64,000 bases of DNA. It comes from Dyadobacter sp. CY345. GTDB lineage: Bacteria > Bacteroidota > Bacteroidia > Cytophagales > Spirosomataceae. The DNA is taken from assembly GCF_021502725.1 (NCBI RefSeq), contig NZ_JAKFFS010000005.1, forward strand, positions 558,001 through 622,000, given 5' to 3'. Positions 42,882 through 52,004 of the stretch are shown here, piece after piece. The notes beneath the pieces are model-generated. The model was not told the DNA's origin. It made no database searches and was given only the letters and a program-made list of their open reading frames with translations. Every line of letters starts with the position of its first letter. The stretch's first letter is position 1. The translations under genes and the position numbers were made by a program.

Positions 42882-42935
42882 AAAAATCTCCGTTTCATTT
42901 TGATATGTTTTTATCAAAATGAAACGGAGATTTTT
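42882..42935 (-). terminator. Strong bidirectional terminator after ABC permease cluster
   Basis: Two perfect 24-bp arms (42882-42905 and 42912-42935) flank a six-base loop; the arms begin with AAAAA and end with TTTTT, so it can end transcription in either direction. It follows the ABC permease genes by ~48 bases. Confidence 0.9.
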
Positions 42936-42983
42936 AGACTGGCAATGAAGCCTATGCTGATTTTAATATTTTGACAATTTCAA

Positions 42984-45350
42984 CTACTCACTTCGTAAAC
43001 TTTTGACAGGATTCATCAGCGCTGCTTTAATGCTTTGGAAAGAAACGGTTAGCAACGCCACGGCCAAAGCTAAAAAACCGGAGACTGCGAAAATCCACCA
43101 CTGAATTTCAACACGGTATGCAAAATCCTGTAACCATTTGCTCATGGCATACCAGGCAATTGGGACGGCAATTACAACGCCGATCAAAACCAGTTTGATA
43201 AAATCTTTTGCAAGAAGTTCAACAATCCCGACAACGCTTGAACCTAAAACTTTTCTTACGCCAATTTCCCGGGTTCGGGTCTGCGCCGTGTAAGCGGCAA
43301 GTCCGAACAAGCCCAGACAAGAAATGAAAATGGCAATACCAGCAAAGATGTTGAAGAGCAGACCCGTTTGTTGTTCCGTTTTATACAGATCATTGAAAGA
43401 ATCATCCAGAAAGGCGAATTGGAAAGTGAAGTCGGCGTTATATTGTTTCCATAAACGCCCGGCGGAAGCGATTACTTTGTCCGCATCCTTACCCGTCGTT
43501 TTTATAAAAATCCGGTTCATTTGATTTGGTTGATAGAAGAAAATGGTAGGCTCAATGATTTGCTTCATCGACCCATAATGGAAATCTTTTACCACGCCAA
43601 TAATGGTTCCCGTTCTGTTCCAAAGCTTAAATTTCTTACCAATCGGGTCTTTAATTCTCGCTGCTTTTACGGCCGTTTCATTTAAAATAAAATGACTCGA
43701 ATCCGATACAGAACCTGTGAAGCCGGCTCCGTTTAATAACTGCATTTTAAAGAAAGAGACAAAATCCTTATCAATCGCTAACGTCCGCAGCATCATCGTT
43801 TCGCCGGCCTCTTTTCCATCCCAGGAGTTATTCCCCGTCATCCCGCCCAGATTAATGATATTGGAATTTGCACGTGTAATTGCCGTGACGCCTGATTGGT
43901 TTAACAATTCTGCTTTGACTGCTTCGTAATGTTTTCCCATATCCTGCATGTAAAAAGACAGCACATGTGTTTTTTCGTAACCGAGTTCCTTAGAACGGAT
44001 ATAATTGAGCTGACTACCGATGATAAATGTGCCCGCGACCAATATCACCGAAACCGCAAACTGAACAACGACCAAAGTTTTACGAAAAATCGCCTCGTTA
44101 ATTTTGCCCGAAACTTTCCCTTTCAGCGCTCTTAACGGCTCAAAAGAAGACAACAATAATGCCGGATAAATACTGGAAGCAACCAGTGTCCCGAAAATTG
44201 TAACACCAACGACTTTCCAGATCGCGTAATCAGTGAAATCAATAATCAGCGATTTGCCTGAAATTTGGTTAAAAACAGGCAGTATCGCATACATTATAAC
44301 AAGCGCAAAAGCCGTTGCCAGCGAAAAAAGTAATATGGTTTCGACAAGAAATTGTAAGAACAACTGTGATTTTGCAGCGCCAACAATCTTCCGCATACTC
44401 ACCTCTTTCGAACGCAGAATTGCTCTTGCTGTTGAAAGATTAACGTAATTGATACAAGCGATTATTAATATTAAAAGCGCAATAATTATAAACATCCTTA
44501 CTGTTTCAATTCCTCCGTCAGTTCCATCAGAATGGTACAAATGTGTGTCTTTCAAAGGCTGCAAAAGATAGGTCAGATCAGTATCGTCCGGTTTATTGCG
44601 CAAATGAATATTCCTTAATTTCACCGCAAGATCCGCAGATGATTTTCCGGGCTGTAACTGTAAATAGGTCTCATAATTGAACTGGATAAAGTCATTATCC
44701 GAATTTTTGCCATCATGTCTTTCCGCATACATCCGGTCAAAAAACAGCGCAATCGGGAAGAACATATCCCCTTTCAAAGTTGAATTTTTCGGTATGTCTT
44801 TTATAATTCCGGCAACCGTAAAATTGGCATTATTGTTGGCAAGAATAACTTTTCCAATCGGATCTTCTTTGCCAAAATAGCGTTTGGCGGTCGTCTCAGT
44901 TAATATAACAGAATGATTATCGGGAAATGGTTTAGACCGACTTCCCTGTACCAAGTTGAAATCAAAAACTGAAAATAGTGCTGGATCCGTAAAAATGGTG
45001 ATTTCCTCGTTGAAAACTTTCCCTTTGTATTTGAATAAAGTAAACACACGATTATAGTTCAACCTGACAGCGTTTTTCACTTCCGGAACTTCCCTTTTGG
45101 CAATTTCAGCAATTGGAGCAACGGTCTCCGTCCATATCTGCTGAGTGGATCCTGTTCCTACCTTGTTTTCAAGTTTGTAAATGACTCCGGCTTTTTCATG
45201 AAAACGGTCGTAGCTAAGCTCATCCTGGACCCATAACAAAATCAATATTCCCACACTCAAACCAACCGTTAGACCGGTGCAATTGATAAGAGAGTAGAAT
45301 CTGTTTTTTAATAAATTTCGCCAGGCAACTTTGAAATAATTTGTGATCAT
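42984..45350 (-). CDS. ABC transporter permease, MacB/FtsX type (third of three)
   Basis: A 788-residue inner-membrane permease made of two MacB-PCD-plus-FtsX halves. Each half has a membrane helix, a large periplasmic domain and three helices. The start NYFKVAWRNLLKNRFYSLINCTGLTVGLSVGILILLWV is the usual one in Bacteroidota, and TREIGVRKVLGSSVVGIVELLAKDF lies in the C-terminal FtsX core. Family members work with a separate ATPase on antimicrobial or lipoprotein substrates, but no ATPase gene is encoded here. It is separated from the preceding permease gene by ~69 bases and is the last of the cluster. Confidence 0.95.
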   Translation of the reverse strand: MITNYFKVAWRNLLKNRFYSLINCTGLTVGLSVGILILLWVQDELSYDRFHEKAGVIYKLENKVGTGSTQQIWTETVAPIAEIAKREVPEVKNAVRLNYNRVFTLFKYKGKVFNEEITIFTDPALFSVFDFNLVQGSRSKPFPDNHSVILTETTAKRYFGKEDPIGKVILANNNANFTVAGIIKDIPKNSTLKGDMFFPIALFFDRMYAERHDGKNSDNDFIQFNYETYLQLQPGKSSADLAVKLRNIHLRNKPDDTDLTYLLQPLKDTHLYHSDGTDGGIETVRMFIIIALLILIIACINYVNLSTARAILRSKEVSMRKIVGAAKSQLFLQFLVETILLFSLATAFALVIMYAILPVFNQISGKSLIIDFTDYAIWKVVGVTIFGTLVASSIYPALLLSSFEPLRALKGKVSGKINEAIFRKTLVVVQFAVSVILVAGTFIIGSQLNYIRSKELGYEKTHVLSFYMQDMGKHYEAVKAELLNQSGVTAITRANSNIINLGGMTGNNSWDGKEAGETMMLRTLAIDKDFVSFFKMQLLNGAGFTGSVSDSSHFILNETAVKAARIKDPIGKKFKLWNRTGTIIGVVKDFHYGSMKQIIEPTIFFYQPNQMNRIFIKTTGKDADKVIASAGRLWKQYNADFTFQFAFLDDSFNDLYKTEQQTGLLFNIFAGIAIFISCLGLFGLAAYTAQTRTREIGVRKVLGSSVVGIVELLAKDFIKLVLIGVVIAVPIAWYAMSKWLQDFAYRVEIQWWIFAVSGFLALAVALLTVSFQSIKAALMNPVKSLRSE

Positions 45351-45419
45351 AGCTATATTTCTTAGTAGTATAAATGTTAATCCACTTTTGGTTTTTAGTC
45401 TGTTCTTCCAACTATTATC

Positions 45420-47885
45420 TTACTCACTTCTCAAACTTTTAACAGGATTCGTAAATGCTGTTTTCAGGCTTTGTATACAAATTGTGATAATTGTTAAAGC
45501 CAATAGCAAAACTGGCGGGATAATGAAAACGGAAAGGCCAGGCGTGATATGAAAGGCATAGTTTTCCAGCCAGGCATTGGACAAATAGTAGATGACGGGG
45601 ATCGAGATGAGGGATGCAACGCAAACCATTTTCACGAAATCTTTTGAAATCAAGACAAGCAAACCAACCACAGAAGCTCCAAGCACTTTACGAACTCCTA
45701 TTTCCTTTGTTCTGAGTTTAATAACAAAACTGGAAAGACCCAGCAAACCAAGGCTGGCAACAATAATGGCGAGAATTGAGAAAAGACCAAAAACATTACC
45801 AAGACGACCGTCTGCCTGATACTGCCGATTGAAATATTCGTCCAGAAAGAAGTAATCAAAAGGGCTTCCGGGAAATGTTTTTTGGTAAAGCTTTTCAACT
45901 TCGGCAAGACTTTTTGATGTATTATTTGCTTTTAGATTTACTGAAAGGTATTTCCAATTGCTAAAATCTGGATAATAGCATAAAATCGGATCGATTTTCT
46001 CCTTTAAAGAGCGTTGGTGGAAATTCTTCATAACACCGGCAACTTTTAACTGCACATCGTCTCCTGCCATGTAGAAAATAATCTGACCGACAGCTTCCTC
46101 GGGTGATTTAAAACCAAGCGTATTGACCATTTCTTCATTAATTAGAACTTTCGTGATGCTCGCACTATCCATCTTGGATTTATCAGTGCTCAAAAAGTTT
46201 TGTCCTGCAACCAATTTAATCTGATAGGTCGGAATAAAATTTTCATCAATCTCTAGAAGGTATGTTGCGTGACTATTTTGTTTATCCTGATTCGCTCGCC
46301 TGAAATTATTTTGTAAATGAATCTTGTGCCCAGGAATGTCGGACGTCGCAGTTGCGTCGTTCACCGAGGTCAGTTTCTGAATTTCGCTTTTGAAAATCTG
46401 GTACTCATTGTCAATGACGTCGCCCTTGACAACAGGTGCTTTTACAATAACAACCTGATCTTTCTGATAGCCGAGATTACCGTTTCTCATGAAATTAAAT
46501 TGCTGAAAAACAACAACCGTTGAAGCAATAAGAGTTATGGAAAGGATGAATTGAAAGGAAACCAATATCTGCCTGATTGATATACGCCCACCCGAATACG
46601 TTTTTAATCCTTTCAGCACACGAACCGGAATAGACGACGACATCACGAAGGCTGGATAAGCGCCAACAAATAAGGCACCGACCAGGAAAATCAACAAAAC
46701 AGAAAGCCAGAAAAAAGGCTCATTACCCAAGCCATTTGAAAAGAAACCTGTGGTAATATCTTTACCAATAAAATCATTAAAATAGGGTGTGCAGGAAACT
46801 ATAATAACATACGCAGCTGCGAGCGCCAATAAATTGACAATAAAAGATTCAAAGAGAAACTGTGTAATCAGCTGCGATTTCCCTGCGCCGACTACTTTTC
46901 TCATACCAACTTCCTTTGCCCGTTCCATCGATTTTGCGGTCGATAAATTGATATAGTTGATCCAGGCAATGAATAAAATAAAAACGCCGATGACGCCTAA
47001 AAAGTAAATTTCAATTTCGCTGCCGTTCACCTCAGCTTCTCTGGAATAATTGGAATTCAGGTGAATGTCAGAGATTGGCTGTAAATGAAATGACGACCGG
47101 AAATTCAATTCCTTCATCAGTTTGCCCAAATATTTATCGGTAAAAGCCGGAAATTTTGCTTCGAGTTTTTTAACATCTGTGCCAGGAGCAAGGACGACAT
47201 ATGTGTAAAATTCCGGCCATCCCCAGTCATCGTATCCATAATTGTGCTTGATGGAGGACATAGAAACTAACATGTCAAACTTGATATGAGAATTATCAGG
47301 AACATCTTCAAAAACTCCTGTCACCTTCATGGACATACTTCCATTCATATCGAGTATTTTGCCCAGGGGATCTGTGTCTCCAAAATATTTCTTGGCTGTG
47401 CTGGCAGAAAGTACGATACTATGAGGCTCGGTAAGGCAACTTTTTCGGTCACCTGAAAGCAATGGATAGGAGAAAATGTTGATAAAAGACGCGTCGACAA
47501 GGAACATATTGGCTTCACTATGAATCTTTTCCCTGCCCTTCGCATCTTTGTAAGAAAGCGTGTAGGAATTCATGAACAAGGCATTGGAAACCACCCGGAC
47601 AAAATCCAAGACTTCCGGAAAGTCTGCCTTCATCGCCGGTCCAGCCGCCGGATGATTTGCAGCTGTCGCCGGCGTATTTGCTAAACTGCCAGCGTATGAA
47701 ATAGGGACGCGATAGATGTTTGCAGCGTTGGTATTAAACCTGTCATAGGTTGACTCAAAATATACATACTGAAAAATAAAAAAACAGGCTGCGATTCCAA
47801 TCGCAAGCCCGAAGATGTTAATCGCAGAAAATCCCTTGTTTCTCCAAAGGCTGCGCCCGGCAATTTTTAGATAGTTTCTTAGCAT
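45420..47885 (-). CDS. ABC transporter permease, MacB/FtsX type (second of three)
   Basis: An 821-residue permease with the same two-half layout. It opens with LRNYLKIAGRSLWRNKGFSAINIFGLAIGIAACFFIF, has the first FtsX core at AKEVGMRKVVGAGKSQLITQFLFESF and the second at RTKEIGVRKVLGASVVGLLVLISKDF. It is longer than its neighbours in the periplasmic part of the first half. The 17-base gap to the upstream permease makes co-transcription certain in practice. The three differ at most positions, so they are old duplicates rather than recent copies. Confidence 0.95.
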   Translation of the reverse strand: MLRNYLKIAGRSLWRNKGFSAINIFGLAIGIAACFFIFQYVYFESTYDRFNTNAANIYRVPISYAGSLANTPATAANHPAAGPAMKADFPEVLDFVRVVSNALFMNSYTLSYKDAKGREKIHSEANMFLVDASFINIFSYPLLSGDRKSCLTEPHSIVLSASTAKKYFGDTDPLGKILDMNGSMSMKVTGVFEDVPDNSHIKFDMLVSMSSIKHNYGYDDWGWPEFYTYVVLAPGTDVKKLEAKFPAFTDKYLGKLMKELNFRSSFHLQPISDIHLNSNYSREAEVNGSEIEIYFLGVIGVFILFIAWINYINLSTAKSMERAKEVGMRKVVGAGKSQLITQFLFESFIVNLLALAAAYVIIVSCTPYFNDFIGKDITTGFFSNGLGNEPFFWLSVLLIFLVGALFVGAYPAFVMSSSIPVRVLKGLKTYSGGRISIRQILVSFQFILSITLIASTVVVFQQFNFMRNGNLGYQKDQVVIVKAPVVKGDVIDNEYQIFKSEIQKLTSVNDATATSDIPGHKIHLQNNFRRANQDKQNSHATYLLEIDENFIPTYQIKLVAGQNFLSTDKSKMDSASITKVLINEEMVNTLGFKSPEEAVGQIIFYMAGDDVQLKVAGVMKNFHQRSLKEKIDPILCYYPDFSNWKYLSVNLKANNTSKSLAEVEKLYQKTFPGSPFDYFFLDEYFNRQYQADGRLGNVFGLFSILAIIVASLGLLGLSSFVIKLRTKEIGVRKVLGASVVGLLVLISKDFVKMVCVASLISIPVIYYLSNAWLENYAFHITPGLSVFIIPPVLLLALTIITICIQSLKTAFTNPVKSLRSE

Positions 47886-47902
47886 AGCATTTTTTTTAAA
47901 TC

Positions 47903-50287
47903 CTATTCACTTTTTAAACTCTTCACCGGATCTAACAATGCTGCCCTTATTGCCTGATAACTCACCGTCATCAGCGTTATGACCAAAGCACCAAAACTTG
48001 CCAGTACAAAAATCCACCAGGAAACCTCCGTCCGATACTCATATTTTTGTAGCCAGCTGTTGAGGAAATAATAAGCAACCGGTGCTGAAATGATACAGGA
48101 AATAACAACCAGGACAACAAAATCTTTCGAAAGCATTTGCCAGAGATTAGCGACAGAAGCGCCTAGTACTTTTCGAACACCGATTTCTTTGGTACGCTGT
48201 TCGGCGGTGAAAGATGCGAGTCCAAATATTCCCAGGCAGCTGATTAATATTGCCAAAACAGAGAAAAATGAAGTGAGCTTTCCGACACGCTCTTCGTTAA
48301 AAAATTTGTTTGCATAGTCATCGTCCACAAACCGGTATTCAAAAGGCGAGGCTGCATCGTATTTTTTGAAGACAGTTTCAATTTTAGCAAGCGCTTCTGC
48401 CGGCCTTTCTGACGGATTTAATTTAATATTTGCTATACTTCCTCCCCGGGTTGACAAACTATAAAATAATGGTTTAACTTCCGCATAAGGGGATTGAACG
48501 ATCATATCTTTTACAACACCAATTATCCGGACCGGCGAGCCATCCCAGGTCATCAATTCCCCGACAGGATTTTTTAATCCCATAAATTTGACAGCCGCTT
48601 CATTGACAACCAGCGCGGATGAGTCTGAGGCGAAATCTTTTGAAAAATCCCGACCGTCTTTAAATTGCCAGCCTACCGTTTTTCCATAATCATGAGAAAC
48701 ATCATTGAAATGAAAGTCAACAGATAATGCCGGATCTTTGCCTTTCCAGGATAACCCGCTTGTTGAAGACCAAATTTCGGTAGCAGGACTTCCTGATTCT
48801 GCGATCTCGGAAACGGCGCCAGACTTTTTCAGTTCGTCACGTACAGCTTCAAAATGGTTATGGATGTCAAATGTTAATAAATTGATGGTCAGTAATCCAT
48901 TGCGATCGTACCCTACCGGCCGACTTTTAGCAAACTGTATCTGTCGAAAAACGACCGTAGTACCAATAATCAGAATAATTGAAACCGTAAACTGCACAAT
49001 GACAAGTGCTTTCCGAGGAATTGCAGCAAATTTGCCTGCACGGAAAGTACCTTTTAAAACTTTTACTGGTTGAAAAGAGGAAAGATATAATGCCGGATAA
49101 CTACCTGCGATTAGCGCTGTGAGTAGACTAAAACCTAAACCCGCGATCCAAAAATAAGGATTACTCCATAATATGATCAGTTTTTTATCTGCGATCTGGT
49201 TGAACTGCGGTAAAATAAGGAGGACGAGGATTAGCGCGAGAATAAAAGAAAGAGCAACCACTATCAGCGATTCACAAAAGAACTGTGCGATCAACTGTTG
49301 ACGCTTTGACCCGATTGCCTTTCTGACGCCCACTTCCTTTGCTCGTTTTTCTGAACGTGCAGTGCTCAAATTCATAAAATTTATACATGCAAGAAGCAAT
49401 ACGAAAGTACCAATTACGCCAAATAGCCAAACAAATTCTATCTGCCCGCCAACGCGTTGACCGTCTTTAAATTCCGAGTATAAATGCCATTGATTCATCG
49501 GATTAAGAAAAACTTCCGGCTTGTATTTCTGCTGCTCTTTCCGAATATTTTCTACTTTGATATCTTTAATTTTTGCAGATATTTTATCAATATCCGCATG
49601 ATCATTCAACTGAACAAAAGTGACGTAACTATTTGCCCGCCAGGGATCTTTTTCAGTCTTCATCCAAGGCGAATTAATTTCATATAAACTCCATGGTGCT
49701 AGAAATTGCATATCCTTGAAGGAAGAATTATATGGCAAATCCTCAAAAACGCCGGTAATTTTAACGTTCAGTTTATTATCCATTTTTATCACCTTATCAA
49801 CCGGATCAGCATCTCCGAAAAAAGACTTGGCAGTTGACTCCGAAAGCATAATCGAATACGGATCATTAAGGCCAGTTAACGATCCTCTCAACATTTTCAG
49901 GCTCAGCATATCGGGTGCCTGTGCTTCGATAAAACGCCCGATTTTTGCCAGTTTATTATCTCCGGATGCTAAAACATGCCTGCCGCCATATGTTGACATT
50001 AGTACGTACTTGAAGTCGCTTCCATAATTCTTGCGAAGTTCGGCACCTATCGGGAAAGGAAGAGCTGTTTGTGTTGCGACCTTCCCATTATATGTCTGGT
50101 GCTGCATAACCTGCGCGATTCTCGCATAATTGTTGTGAGAACGGTCGTATGTTACCTCATCAAAAATCCAGAGCCCAATGAGTATTGCAACAGCCATTCC
50201 CATGGCCAGCCCCGCGATATTGATAAAGCCGTAGCCTTTGTTTTTGGCGAGATTTCGGAAGGCGATTTTGAAATAATTCCTGATCAT
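47903..50287 (-). CDS. ABC transporter permease, MacB/FtsX type (first of three)
   Basis: A 794-residue permease and the first gene of the cluster. The start IRNYFKIAFRNLAKNKGYGFINIAGLAMGMAVAILIGLWIF, the first core AKEVGVRKAIGSKRQQLIAQFFCESL and the second core RTKEIGVRKVLGASVANLWQMLSKDF show both halves. Promoter and leader lie in the 249-base gap upstream, which also contains a hairpin (50437-50480). No regulator or ATPase gene is adjacent. Confidence 0.95.
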   Translation of the reverse strand: MIRNYFKIAFRNLAKNKGYGFINIAGLAMGMAVAILIGLWIFDEVTYDRSHNNYARIAQVMQHQTYNGKVATQTALPFPIGAELRKNYGSDFKYVLMSTYGGRHVLASGDNKLAKIGRFIEAQAPDMLSLKMLRGSLTGLNDPYSIMLSESTAKSFFGDADPVDKVIKMDNKLNVKITGVFEDLPYNSSFKDMQFLAPWSLYEINSPWMKTEKDPWRANSYVTFVQLNDHADIDKISAKIKDIKVENIRKEQQKYKPEVFLNPMNQWHLYSEFKDGQRVGGQIEFVWLFGVIGTFVLLLACINFMNLSTARSEKRAKEVGVRKAIGSKRQQLIAQFFCESLIVVALSFILALILVLLILPQFNQIADKKLIILWSNPYFWIAGLGFSLLTALIAGSYPALYLSSFQPVKVLKGTFRAGKFAAIPRKALVIVQFTVSIILIIGTTVVFRQIQFAKSRPVGYDRNGLLTINLLTFDIHNHFEAVRDELKKSGAVSEIAESGSPATEIWSSTSGLSWKGKDPALSVDFHFNDVSHDYGKTVGWQFKDGRDFSKDFASDSSALVVNEAAVKFMGLKNPVGELMTWDGSPVRIIGVVKDMIVQSPYAEVKPLFYSLSTRGGSIANIKLNPSERPAEALAKIETVFKKYDAASPFEYRFVDDDYANKFFNEERVGKLTSFFSVLAILISCLGIFGLASFTAEQRTKEIGVRKVLGASVANLWQMLSKDFVVLVVISCIISAPVAYYFLNSWLQKYEYRTEVSWWIFVLASFGALVITLMTVSYQAIRAALLDPVKSLKSE

Positions 50288-50436
50288 AATATGGCTAATA
50301 GATGAGAAGCTAAACTTAGAAACATCGCCAGGAAAGATTATTTATTTCTTTCCCGACAACTGAATGATTCGCAAATACTTTGCCACTTAATATTTATCTA
50401 TACAAATAACTGATTATTAAGTAATTAAAATAAATA

Positions 50437-50480
50437 AAACCGAACAACATTGTCCGATAATGAACACTGTTGTTCGGTTT
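50437..50480 (-). terminator. Terminator of the DUF4143 ATPase gene
   Basis: AAACCGAACAACA at 50437-50449 is perfectly complementary to 50468-50480 (13 bp). Reading leftward, T-rich sequence follows, and the hairpin lies 57 bases beyond the ATPase stop, separating it from the permease cluster. Confidence 0.75.
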
Positions 50481-50536
50481 GGAACGGAGGTTATTCAGAT
50501 AAATCTATGGAGAATAACAGATAATTGTACTTTCAA

Positions 50537-51847
50537 CTAGCTCTTAGATACTACCTGAGTTAGCTCGCTAAGCGCGTATAACGGTAAATTCACCAACCAT
50601 TCTTCTCTTCTAAAATCAGACATTGAAGTTCTGATTGATAACGCCGGACTGTATTTTTCATAAAATACTTTTAAACTTTTCGCCTTCAGATTTTCTTCCG
50701 CCTTGACTTCAACAGGAACAATTTTTCCTGAAAATTGGATAAGGAAATCTATTTCCGCGGTTGCATTTTCCGCTGACCAGTAGTAGGTAGATGTTTCTTT
50801 AAAGGTCATTAATTGCTGCATGACAAACTGCTCGGTTAAGGCACCCTTAAATTCCTCAAATAAAACATTTCCTTCCAGGAGCGTTTTTACATCTATATTC
50901 ACCATTGCGCCTAACAGGCCAATATCCACGATGAACAGCTTAAAAGCACCAAAGTCTTCATAAGCCTTCAACGGTATAGCAGGTTTGGTTATTCGGTTCA
51001 CCTTATAGATTAGTCCACAATCTGTTAACCATGACATTGCCAATTCGTACTCTTTGGCTCTGGCGCCTTCCTTAATAATTCCGTAAATAAATTTCTTATT
51101 TTCTTTTGCAAGCTGTGCCGGAATTGACTGCCATAACATTCTGATTCTGGGGACAATTTCCCGTGGAGCGTGTTTTGAGAAGTCCTGCTCATATGATTCC
51201 AGAATTCGCTTCTGAATATCTCTCACTTTATCAAAATCAGAGTTTTTAGAAAATGACAATACGGTTTCCGGCATGCCACCAACATAATAATACTGTTTCA
51301 ATAACTGTATGTACTTCGTTTTAAATGTCTTTATCAATAACCAATCCTGACTTTCTAAAAGTTGAAGTAAGGGACTTTCGCCAAGGGCGTGTAGAAACTC
51401 GATAAAGCTCAAAGGATGTAAATCCAGAAACTCAACCTTACCAACCGGAAACGAGGTTTGCCTGTTAAGTGCAACTCCAAGCAATGAACCGGCAGAAATG
51501 ATATGATATTCCGGGGCGTTTTCATGAAAATATTTCAGTGACGTCAATGCACCTTGTGCCTCCTGAATTTCATCCAGAATAATTAATGTGTTTTCGGGAT
51601 TGATGATGATACCAGTTTCTATTTGCAGAGCGAGAATTATTCGTTTGATATCAAAATCAGTTTCGAATATGGTGCCTAGTCTCCTGTTACTTTCAAAGTT
51701 TATATAAACACATTGTTCGTATTCCTGCTTCCCGAAAGCCTTCATTAACCATGTTTTACCAACCTGACGAGCTCCACGTATCAATAATGGTTTACGGTTT
51801 TCCGAATTTTTCCACGCTATCAACTGGCTAATTTCTTTCCTTTCCAT
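50537..51847 (-). CDS. DUF4143 family AAA ATPase
   Basis: A 436-residue P-loop ATPase. Walker A is RGARQVGKTWLMKAF near residue 24 and Walker B is TLIILDEIQE near 87. A sensor-type HIISAGSLLG follows. The C-terminal half is DUF4143, with the end TYYWSAENATAEIDFLIQFSGKIVPVEVKAE, which resembles the D-E-K nuclease motif of PD-(D/E)XK proteins. Such proteins are common and mobile in Bacteroidota and archaea, and their biological role is unknown; links to toxin-antitoxin or defence are only suggested. A perfect 25-bp inverted repeat lies just upstream. Confidence 0.92.
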   Translation of the reverse strand: MERKEISQLIAWKNSENRKPLLIRGARQVGKTWLMKAFGKQEYEQCVYINFESNRRLGTIFETDFDIKRIILALQIETGIIINPENTLIILDEIQEAQGALTSLKYFHENAPEYHIISAGSLLGVALNRQTSFPVGKVEFLDLHPLSFIEFLHALGESPLLQLLESQDWLLIKTFKTKYIQLLKQYYYVGGMPETVLSFSKNSDFDKVRDIQKRILESYEQDFSKHAPREIVPRIRMLWQSIPAQLAKENKKFIYGIIKEGARAKEYELAMSWLTDCGLIYKVNRITKPAIPLKAYEDFGAFKLFIVDIGLLGAMVNIDVKTLLEGNVLFEEFKGALTEQFVMQQLMTFKETSTYYWSAENATAEIDFLIQFSGKIVPVEVKAEENLKAKSLKVFYEKYSPALSIRTSMSDFRREEWLVNLPLYALSELTQVVSKS

Positions 51848-51887
51848 TCTTTGAGTACATTTATTCGTATGATAATATGCACTAATT

Positions 51888-51945
51888 TACACTTTTTCCT
51901 TTGAATAAATGTGATACTTTACATTTATTCAAAGGAAAAAGTGTA
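51888..51945. repeat. Perfect 25-bp inverted repeat upstream of ATPase gene
   Basis: Arms at 51888-51912 and 51921-51945 are exact reverse complements with an eight-base loop. The right arm begins ACATTTATTC, and the same ten bases occur again at 51857-51866, next to the ATPase ATG. It lies 41-98 bases upstream of the ATPase gene and just past the end of the Kdp kinase gene. It may be an operator, a terminator or a remnant of a mobile element. Confidence 0.8.
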
Positions 51946-52004
51946 TCGAGGTCAAAAAATTTTCATCAAAAATGAAACATCCTCCTGCCTTCTGTTTTAA
52001 CAAA

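Noticed and set aside
42984..50287. Recent duplication or transposition of permease genes
   Set aside because: The three proteins differ throughout and no flanking direct repeats or transposase were seen.
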